Shown here in pieces: positions 56,412 to 64,000 of a stretch of 64,000 nucleotides of DNA. The first letter of the stretch is position 1. Each line of letters opens with the position of its first letter. This stretch comes from Tenrec ecaudatus (taxonomy: Eukaryota; Chordata; Mammalia; Afrosoricida; Tenrecidae). Under the pieces are notes generated by a model. It was not told where the DNA came from. It saw only the letters and a list, made by a program, of their open reading frames with translations, and searched no databases. Location of the stretch: positions 76,797,700-76,861,699 of the forward strand of contig NC_134546.1 of NCBI RefSeq assembly GCF_050624435.1, written 5' to 3'. A program made the position numbers and the translations under genes.

Positions 56412-56450
56412 CACAGTGAGAGAACATCAGTGTGGGCCCTCACACAAACC
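56412..56450 (+). promoter_or_regulatory. V recombination signal of the IGHV6-like segment
   Basis: Heptamer CACAGTG (56,412-56,418), 23-bp spacer, nonamer ACACAAACC (56,442-56,450). It is a consensus heptamer and near-consensus nonamer despite the disrupted V. Confidence 0.88.
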
Positions 56451-56589
56451 CCCCTGAAGAACAGGTGGAGGAACTGAGATGCAGGGGGTGTTCTGACGAG
56501 AAGAGGGAAACCATGCATAAACAGCACAAGCCCAGGATCCTAGAGCAGGTGTAGGAGTGAGCCCAGATGTGGATTTTTGCTTCCATAGT

Positions 56590-56760
56590 TATTCCAGAAT
56601 AGCTATTTCATAGCATTTGTAGCTTTAATATTGCTTGTATCAGATTCAACTTACCCCTGGATTTGACGACGTTTGTCTTTAAACCTTAAAATCTGTCTTT
56701 TGTAGCAGTGCATCAAAAGACAGAGACCCTCCACTCAAGTACACCCTCAATGCAAAAACA
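56590..56760 (-). repeat. RTE-like remnant 3' of the IGHV6-like segment
   Basis: 'cctggatttgac' and the following bases to 'aaaagacagagaccct' match 58,815-58,885, itself part of an antisense RTE fragment 3' of the next V. Confidence 0.45.
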
Positions 56761-56829
56761 CTTTGCTATATTAAACTGGCATTCCATGATGGTCACCTTC
56801 TCAACACGATCAATTAAGACAATTGTGTG

Positions 56830-57295
56830 CATAAGCAAATGTGGTGAAGAAAGTTGATGGTGCCAAGCTATCAGAAGATATAGCATCTAGGGTCTTAAAA
56901 ACTTAAAGGTAAACAAACGGCCCTCTATCCCAGAAACAACAAAGCTGACATGGAAGAAGCACAGCAGCCCGTGTCACCTTGAGGTCTCAAAGGGATCAGG
57001 TATCAGGCATCAAAGAAAAAAAAATCATATCAATGTAACTGAGGGGGAGTGCAGAATGGAGACCCAAAGCCCATCTCTAGGCAATTGGACACCCCCTTAC
57101 TGAAGGGTTGTTGGGAGGGGATGAGCCAGTCAGGGTGCAGTGGAGAAACGATGAAACATACAACTTTCCTCTAGTTCTTAAATGCTTCCTCCCCCCACTG
57201 TCATGATCCCAATTCTACCTTACAAATCTGACAAGAACAGAGGATGTACATTGGTAAAAATAGGAATTGGAAACACAGGGAAACCAGCCTTCACT
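56830..57295 (+). mobile_element. L1 3'UTR fragment
   Basis: It follows 37,100-37,345 in order: 'gggagtgcagaatggagacc', 'acccccttactgaagggttg', 'tgtcatgatcccaattctac'. Decayed and truncated at the 3' side. Confidence 0.65.
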
Positions 57296-57599
57296 GATTA
57301 TCTCCCGTTTTCCTATTTGAGTGTTCTGTTGACATTTGTCCTCCTTTCTTATGCTTCCTGCCCTCTATACATAGGTTTGGGGAGGGGCAGCCACTGCCCT
57401 TCTGCTCATGTGGTCCATAGAGCAACACGCAGAGTAACTCTGAGCATCAGGTCTCAGGAATCCATGGGTGGTGGCTCATAAATGTCCACTGGAACAAAAA
57501 ATTTGCAAATGCAGTCCCTCCTCTTCTGATCACGAAAGGCACTTGATGCTCTGTGTGCAGGTCCTTTCAGAGCATCCCTGGTCTGTACTCATCCACATC

Positions 57600-58032
57600 A
57601 CGTCCACAGCTTTGATATGTGTTTCCCTTCTGATCACTGTCAAAGGTAATTTCCCTCCTATATCAGACCTAGTCTAAGTGCTGCGGTTTGGATTGAGCTT
57701 AGCCTCCGTTCTCTTTGTTCAGGTGTCCTGTGTGACATCCAGCTTGTGGAGTCTGGAGCAGATGTGACACAGTCTGGGACTTCTCTGAGCTTATCCTGTA
57801 AAGCCTCTGGATTTACCTTCACTGATTATCACATGCACTGGGTTCAGCAAGCTCCAGGGAAGGGGCTGGAGTGGGTGGCAGGAGTGAGTAATCCAAGTGG
57901 GAGTACTCAGTGGTACTCTCCATCAGGTTGAAGAACAGTCACAATTTCCAGGTACAACCCAACAAACAAAATCTCTCTAAAAATGACAGACCTGAAAGCA
58001 GAGGACACAGCCATGTATTACTGTACAAGGGA
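57600..58032 (+). pseudogene. IGHV5/clan I-like V segment with one in-frame stop
   Basis: Leader part 1 (57,600-57,645, 46 bp) has ACG in place of the ATG and ends at a GT donor. It resembles the human IGHV5 leader (STAL...LL). Leader part 2 and V start at 57,723 after 'tttgttcag'. The V reads [20 protein letters not shown], the first cysteine, the [13 protein letters not shown] framework 2, YSPSG then a TGA at 57,929-57,931 (codon 66), and framework 3 ending LKAEDTAMYYCTR, with the frame maintained throughout. Both canonical cysteines and the core tryptophan are present. The only coding defects seen are the start codon and that single stop. An octamer-like TTGCAAAT sits at 57,503-57,510. Clan I by YSPS and DTAMYYC, with IGHV3-like features in framework 2. 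Confidence 0.85.
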
Positions 58033-58071
58033 CACAGTGTGTGGAAGTCACAGGGAGCCCAGACACAAACC
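58033..58071 (+). promoter_or_regulatory. V recombination signal (23-bp spacer)
   Basis: Consensus heptamer CACAGTG (58,033-58,039), 23-bp spacer, nonamer ACACAAACC (58,063-58,071). Confidence 0.88.
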
Positions 58072-58489
58072 TCTCCAGCAGGAATGGGGTGGACCTGCAG
58101 CTGGTGCTCAGCTTGCATGTAGTAAAGGAAGCCTGCAGGGAGCAGCTGCAGAGGAAGTCCAAGCTTTCCTTTTTCTCTCACTCTTCACTGTTCACACTCA
58201 GCAACAACCTTAGACATGAACATTAGTGCTTGTCTTTAGTAAATCCTGGTTATTCTCAGATAAAGAGAGTTATCATAGGACAGTGATTCCGTGCATTATT
58301 TAAACCTTCATTTGTCATACTTTTTCTAGCAATAATTTTTTGGGTAACATTTTACTGGTTAGGAAATAACATTTCTTCAATCCAAACCAAGTAGTTATGT
58401 GTCATTGAATTTGTTCCTAATTATAGTGTTTCTATGTATATCAGAATAAAATACTGCCTGATCCTAAATCTTCATCATATTTGGCATGT

Positions 58490-58890
58490 CTTATCACATT
58501 GTTACAGTGTCAATCCATCTTGTTTATCCTCTAATAAGAAAGCGAAATGTCATTCTCCAGGGACTGGCCCCTCCTGAAATCTTGAGCAGTTTCTGATATG
58601 ACTGTCAACATTCAAATTTCTAAGGAATGTTCTTATGGTACTTCTTCCAACACAGAAATTTATCACTATCCTGGTAGTCAATGATATCCTCAATATTCCC
58701 CCAACACCTAATTATAAGGATAAACTCTGTATCAGTCTTCTTTAATCACTGTACAGATTTCCCACGCATATGAGATTTTCTATGCAGTACTGCTTGCTTG
58801 GATCAGGCTCACCTTAGTCCTGGATTTGACCACATTGTTTTTTAATCCTTAAAATCTGTATTTTGTGACAGTACATTAAAAGACAGAGAC
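58490..58890 (-). mobile_element. RTE LINE fragment, antisense
   Basis: 'gtgtcaatccatcttgttta', 'tcattctccagggactggcc', 'tggtacttcttccaacacag' and 'aggctcaccttagtcctgg' track the reverse complement of the RTE C-terminal coding region. No frame survives. Confidence 0.7.
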
Positions 58891-59039
58891 CCTGAGTTCA
58901 CATATGTATTGGCCTTGAATAAGGATAAGATTAAAAACAACATTTCTATTTAATAAAGTTTTCTGTAACCTTATAGAAATTTATGTTCATATATATATCA
59001 TATTAATATATACATTTGGTTGTGAACATTTTCATCGTT

Positions 59040-60240
59040 GTTATGTGTCATTGGTGTACTTCAAACATTGAGTTCAATTGTGGAAAAACTAATAGCATTC
59101 TCCTTGCAAACAAGAGTCAGACAAATATGTCCCTTATCACCACTCTTATTCACCTTTGTCCTGGAAATATTAGTGAGAAATATTACATAACAATACAATT
59201 GGGCAAACAAAAGGTAAATTTCTCATTATTCACAGACATAATATTCAATGTATAAATAAACAAAGATGAGACAGTTTGTGTGACAATATGTCAAAATATA
59301 AGATTAACACAAAAATTGTAAATAATATTACTGTAAACCAATGAAGAGAGCGCTGGAAAAAAAGCAACAAAGAAAATTATCATTTAAAATAGCCACACAA
59401 AAGATGAAATACCCAGGATTAAAACAATCCAGAGAAATAAAATATGTGTACAAACAAAACTATAGAACAATGCAGCCAGAATGTTACTTAGAGTGAAGGA
59501 TGACAAGACTTTATCTGACCCATATAGGAAATGTCAGCAGAGAACAGTTGCTGAAGCAGAACATCATGCTTGGTAAATAAGAGGGTCAGTGAAAAAGTGG
59601 AATACCTTCAACACAATGGATTGACACAGTAGCTGCATGCATGGGATCAAACAATAGAACAATTATGAGTTTAGCGCAGGACTAGATAGTGTTTCCTTGT
59701 GTTGTGCATCGGGTTGCTATAAGTCAGAAACCTATTCCACGGTACCTAAGAACAACAAGAAACCAAAAGAGACCTACACAAGTAGAAGAATAGCTCATGT
59801 ACCTGGATAAGAAGAATCAGTATCATATAAATATAAATGTCACTGAAAACAATCTCTAATTACAACAAAATAATGACCAAGTAGCAACTTTAGTCTATAC
59901 AGAAATGTTAAAAGTAATTATCACCTTCATATGAGCAGGGAAGATATGCAGGATAAGCAATAAACTGCAAAAAATGAAGAATGAAGTAAGAGACCTCCAA
60001 CTACCCAGCCTCAAAAACAGCCACAGCAGTCAAAACCACATGGTACTTTGGAAAACATATAAAAACATTCAACAAAGGGCCAAAAAAATATTGAATGGGA
60101 AAGAATTTCTCGATTCAACAAATGGTGATTGCAAATTTGATCTCCATATCAAGGAGAATCACACAGGACTCATACCTATTCCCATGAACAACAACAAACT
60201 CAAGATTGATTTTAAAAAGACGAAAACAACTTACACATAG
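59040..60240 (+). mobile_element. L1 ORF2 fragments with a nested RTE 3' end
   Basis: The frame at 59,016-59,255 contains 'QTNMSLITTLIHLCPGNI', then 'IQLGKQKVNFSLFTD', the decayed reverse-transcriptase palm region with its F-A-D-D-type box changed. The frame at 59,974-60,240 covers a later ORF2 part. Between them, 59,500-59,760 is an RTE 3' end (plus) with the 'gctataagtcagaaacctat' tail and an AACAAC end. Confidence 0.65.
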
Positions 60241-60254
60241 TGGGTGGGAGAAAA

Positions 60255-60560
60255 CATTAAAGAACTAGAAGAATATTGTATGTTTCACCGGTGCTATATT
60301 GTACACTGGATGGTTCATTCCTTCCTTGTGACCCTTCTGTGAGGAGATGTCCAATTGTCTACAGATGGGCTTTGAGTCTCCACTCCAACCTCCCTCATTC
60401 CCATTAATGTTGGTTTTTGGTCTAAATGTCCCTGATAACTGATCCTGTCGACAATTCATGGTCACACAGGCTGGTGTGCTTCTTCCATGTGGACTTTTAA
60501 GCCTTTAAAACCCCAGATGCTCTATCTTTCAATAGCCGGGCACCCTCTGCTTTATTTATC
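60255..60560 (-). mobile_element. L1 3'UTR fragment, antisense
   Basis: It tracks 34,030-34,380 of the large antisense L1: 'ggagatgtccaattgtctac', 'cacaggctggtgtgcttctt', 'atagccgggcaccc'. Confidence 0.7.
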
Positions 60561-60769
60561 ACACTGTTTTTGCACTTATTTTGTCTTCAGCGATCATGTC
60601 AGGAAGGTGAGTATCATAGAATGCCATGTTTTTATAACAAAGTGCTATTTCATTAAGGGGATACTTCAGTAGAGAACCAATATCTATCTGCTACCTTAAT
60701 AATATAAATATATACATAGATTTATGTCCATATCATTATATATAAATATATGTATATATATGCACCTGT

Positions 60770-61200
60770 ATTTATAACTCTATAAATGCCCTTTCCCTCC
60801 CAGTTCATTCCTCTAGTTCTTTGATGCTTTGCATGCACACACACATTATCCTGACCCCAATTCTACATTACAAATCCGGCTAGACTGCAGCAAGTACTGA
60901 CTAGACAAAGAGATCTGTACCAGTGATCTCTAAGAGCTCTCGACACATGGAATTCAGGATAGATAAACCCCTCAGGTACCATAATGGGAGTAACTCTACC
61001 ATGATGGTGGGGGAAAGGTCGGGGGAGAAATGGGAAACCTATCGCAATGATGGAGGTACAACACCCCCCACCCAGGGTGATGAACAAGAAGAACATGGAT
61101 TAAAGAAAGCTGTGGACAGTGTAAGATATGAAAATAATAACTATCACTTATCAAGAGTTCTAAGAGTGGGAGGATGGGGCAGGGAGGAATAAAATGATGA
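60770..61200 (+). mobile_element. L1 3'UTR fragment, sense
   Basis: 'cctgaccccaattctacatt', 'acaaatccggctagactgca' and the later 'agaacatggattaaagaaag' belong to an L1 3'UTR of the same general type as 57,195-57,290. An AT-rich microsatellite precedes it (60,700-60,760). Confidence 0.55.
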
Positions 61201-61224
61201 ACTGATACCAGTGTTTGCAAATGT

Positions 61225-61552
61225 CAACTGTAATGTGCAACTGGTTGAGTCTGAAGGAGACTTGAGGGAGCATTAAGACATCTTTGAGATTCTACTGTGA
61301 AAACTCTGGATTCACTTTTCATAGCTCTTCCAAGACCTGTATCAGCCAAGTTCCAGGCCTGCAGTGGGTCTTATTAGTACTGTTGATATCCTATGTTATA
61401 CAGATTCCATGAAAGCTGGTTTACCATCTCCAGAGACATTGCCAAGAACACACTGTATCAATGAAAGGACAGTCTAAAAGTCAATCACACGTCCATGTAT
61501 AATGGTGGGGAAGAAACACAGAGAGAAGTCAGAGTGAGTACAGATACAAACC
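61225..61552 (+). pseudogene. IGHV3-like V segment, pseudogene
   Basis: Framework 1 is readable as '-VQLVESEGD', followed by 'tctggattcacttttcatag', which is the GFTF block of IGHV3. Framework 2 keeps 'ccaggcctgcagtgggtctt', and framework 3 'accatctccagagacattgc' with 'aagaacacactgtatca'. Stops and indels occur in framework 1 and after the framework-3 LYQ block, and the second cysteine codon region is damaged. The leader is replaced by L1 sequence. The recombination signal is decayed: heptamer CACAGAG (61,517-61,523), a 20-bp rather than 23-bp spacer, nonamer ATACAAACC (61,544-61,552). Confidence 0.8.
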
Positions 61553-61869
61553 TCCTATGCAGGGAGGGAGCAGTGTTGCAGGGCTCTGTATGGGCATCAA
61601 ATGAAGGAAGGATTCTGACTCATGTGCATCTGGAGAGGGAGTTTCTAGTCTGAGTTTCTATTGTGATCCAGGGTTCTTCATCTCAGTTTCCCGCTGGGAA
61701 TTTATGTGTTTGTTTTTTTATGATTCAGTGCCTACCCTTAATATCTGTGAATTCAAAGTTGTATTGTAAGAGAAGAAAACATTCTCATAGAGAGAAAAAC
61801 AGCCAACCAAAATGAGCTTGTTCCATAGGGAGTAGAAATTTTCCAGGGGTGATCAGCATATATTTTGAG

Positions 61870-62395
61870 AAGGTCAGTGTGTTAGCTCTGGTGGACTGGA
61901 GAAACAAATTCATAGATACTCCTACATGTATAGGAAAAAGCTTTACATAAAAATCAATGGTACAGTGAGGAAACATACCAGTCCAGTCCAGATCAAGTCT
62001 ATACATCCAATATTAGCCCATATGTCTGATACCATTCTGTAAATTCCTCTTTAGACTCATGCAACACATGATACAATGCTGAGTGCAAGAAGATCACAGG
62101 CTAGTGGGTGGAAAATTTTGTGGATCCAGTGGTATTAGAAGCATCTTAATGCTGGCATGGGCCTCCACGTGGCTCCTCCAGCTCCAAGATTCTGGCTGCC
62201 ATTAACATATCGCTATGTGGTTTGTCAACAGCAATGTCTCACAGGGAGAGAGTGTATCTAGCCTTCAGTGAGCTATTTATCTCCTTCTCACCTCCAAATG
62301 AGGTCATTAAGGTGCGACCTGATTGACAGGCTAGACTCCATCCCTTGCAAGTTGACAAGAGATCATGTAACTGCCAGTCGAAGTATCTTTCAGGC
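61870..62395 (+). repeat. LTR-like repeat family, copy 5
   Basis: From 'tgtgttagctctggtggact' through 'ccagtccagatcaagtctat', 'gcatcttaatgctggcatgg' to 'gacaagagatcatgtaactg'. It appears to be the most complete copy in the window, about 520 bp. Confidence 0.7.
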
Positions 62396-62397
62396 AG

Positions 62398-62475
62398 ACT
62401 CAGTGGAGTGCCTGGGTAGTGCTAACTGTTAAGGACTCAACTAATGGCTGTAAAGTTGGTGGTTTGAAACTTGGT
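62398..62475 (+). repeat. AfroSINE head fragment
   Basis: A tRNA-like head 'cctgggtagtgctaactgtt' and 'gttggtggtttgaaac', truncated after about 75 bp. Confidence 0.55.
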
Positions 62476-62529
62476 GTCATTGATTCAAGTACAATATAGT
62501 GTAAAAAGTTGCTTTTCGCCCAAACTAAA

Positions 62530-62740
62530 ATTCTGTTGACACTGATCAGTTCCAACTCATAGTAATCCTAGAGGGCAGACTAGAACTGCTCCTATAAGAT
62601 TCCCAAACCTGTATTTCCCTTATGAGATTATTCTACCACAAATTCTCCCACAGAGCAGTTGGTGGGTCTGAATGTTTGAATTTTCATTTTACAGCTAGGC
62701 AAGTCACCACTGTCCTACTAGGGTTGGTAGCTCTAACCTA
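62530..62740 (-). repeat. AfroSINE-type tRNA SINE
   Basis: Antisense copy: 'gacactgatcagttccaact' (tail side) to 'cacagagcagttggtgggtc' and 'tacagctaggcaagtcacca' (head side), well decayed. Confidence 0.6.
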
Positions 62741-62744
62741 TTTA

Positions 62745-63375
62745 TCAGTGATTTTTAAAAAATGTTTTATTCTGTCGAACAATCATCATAGTTTAGAATA
62801 ATGTATTTTGATACCTTGCTGTTTTTCCTCCAGACTCTTCCCCTAGATCCGGGGTCAACAAATTTATTGTTTGAAAAAGACCTCTGAAAACCATAATTTA
62901 TGATTCCATTGGTCATATAGTCTTGGAGACAATTATTCAACCTTACTGATTGTGAAAACAAAAGCAAGCAGCAGAGAAGGACATAGCTGTGTGCTAATTG
63001 AATGCTATTCACAAAGACAGGCACAGGGCCATGAGCCTGTTAGCCAAAGCCCTACACTGAGGGTCTGTGTATGTAACAGATGATGGTCTGTTTCTTTTCT
63101 AAAAACATTTATTGGAATTTCAAGCACATATGATACAATTCAACAATTCAATCATATCAAGAAGAGGCATACACGTCAGACTTCTCTACAGTAGGAGCAG
63201 CTAGCCTGCCACTACCCCTCACCCCTAAAAATTTTCGTGAGCACCGAATTCTTCTCCACCCATCCCCTGGTGAGGGGCGCCTCCCAGCTGATGAGGTGAC
63301 CCTTGTCTGTGGTGCACAAACAGCACAGACACTGACAGAGGAGCACTTCAGCAGCTTGGCAGCCCCACATTCCCT
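62745..63375. other. No gene recognised
   Basis: AT-rich DNA, then a GC-richer stretch from 63,200 that may be the strongly decayed 5' part of the ATP synthase retrocopy or unrelated sequence. Confidence 0.3.
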
Positions 63376-63379
63376 CCTC

Positions 63380-63786
63380 ACTGATCCCTAGTCACGGCTT
63401 CCAAACCAGCACAATCTCAAAGGACATTGACACAGCAGTCAAGCTCATTGGGACTGGGACTGGAACAGTTTGAGTGGTATCTCCGGAGCCTGCATTAAGA
63501 CTGGGTTTGGGAGCCTCATCCTGGGTTATGCCAGGAACCCTTCTCTGAAGCAGCCACTCTTCTCCTACGCCATGCTGGGCTTTGCCTTCTCGAAGGCCCT
63601 TGGGCTTTTCTGCCTGATGGTGGCCTTCCTCGTGCTTTTTACCATGTGAAGGAGCTGTCTCCACCCCCCACATTTGTCTCACATCTGTCTGCCCAATATG
63701 TTCCTTTCCCTGCACCTCCCTGGGCAGCCTGGGGAGAATAATTGGCTCAGAGTTTGACAGAGGGAAGACAAATAAATACTGTATTA
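63380..63786 (+). pseudogene. ATP5MC1P: ATP5MC1 processed pseudogene (ATP synthase subunit c)
   Basis: The intronless plus-strand match starts in the mitochondrial presequence end ('[18 protein letters not shown]') and continues through the proteolipid hairpin. After an in-frame TGA (near 63,472) and a frame change near 63,490, it reads [20 protein letters not shown], then [19 protein letters not shown] and VAFLVLFTM with a stop. Subunit c forms the proton-translocating ring of mitochondrial F1Fo ATP synthase. The conserved ion-binding acidic residue region (FALSEA in the family) reads FAFSKA here, so the key glutamate is a lysine. The 3'UTR ('tttgacagagggaagacaaa' then 'taaatactgtattaataaag') matches ATP5MC1 rather than ATP5MC2/3 as I recall them. 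No poly(A) tract remains and the 5' half of the presequence is unrecognisable. Confidence 0.85.
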
Positions 63787-63789
63787 ATA

Positions 63790-64000
63790 AAGATGGTTCT
63801 TTTTTTTAAATGTTGGGGGCATACAATCATCATCAACTATCAATTAAAAGTTTTTCTTCCTTTTGTTCATATAATTACATTTTTATTTTGGCAAAAAGTA
63901 CACAGCAAAACATTCTCCAATTCAACCACTATTATATGTACAATTGAGTGTCCTTGATTATACTCTTCATGTTTACAACCATTATTGATATCCTTTTCAA
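63790..64000 (-). mobile_element. Old L1 3' end, antisense, cut by the window edge
   Basis: 'cagcaaaacattctccaatt ... tgtacaattgagtgtccttg' resembles the reverse complement of ancient mammalian L1M 3' ends. Confidence 0.4.

Overview
The window is mammalian nuclear DNA with no intact protein-coding gene that I can defend. The lineage is most likely Afrotherian and probably a tenrec. This rests on three things recalled from knowledge rather than searched: AfroSINE-type tRNA SINEs, an RTE LINE with the Afrotherian-type 3' end, and two copies of a hAT element whose ends match the SPIN family, which among afrotherians I recall only from tenrec.

Region 1 (1-13 kb) is a graveyard of germline/early-embryo-type genes in duplicated, LINE-rich DNA. 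It holds a PRAME-like fragment (minus, ~1.4-1.66 kb), two copies of an H2B-like histone pseudogene with histone 3' stem-loops (minus, ~5.1 and ~11.1 kb), and a DUX double-homeobox gene (plus, 6.8-7.85 kb) with only two obvious lesions. Region 2 (15.8-27.6 kb, minus) is a decayed KRAB zinc-finger gene: a CpG-rich first exon ending in ATG at a GT donor, a 127-bp KRAB-A exon, and a final exon with about eleven C2H2 fingers that carries a stop and several frameshifts.

Region 3 (31.5-61.6 kb) holds six immunoglobulin heavy-chain V segments, all on the plus strand and all broken: three IGHV3-like, one IGHV4-like, one IGHV6-like and one IGHV5/clan-I-like. Three of them keep good 23-bp-spacer recombination signals. 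The IGHV6-like segment was split in CDR2/FR3 by an antisense betaretrovirus-like provirus (50.6-56.3 kb) with two ~600-bp LTRs and a 6-bp target duplication. Because the V genes point right and the non-Ig genes lie left, the window looks like the D-distal edge of an IGHV cluster, or an orphon V cluster. A KRAB-ZNF beside distal V genes recalls mouse Zfp386 next to Igh.

Region 4 (61.6-64 kb) is repeats plus an ATP5MC1 processed pseudogene. Much of the rest is L1, RTE, AfroSINE, and an LTR-like family that I cannot name.
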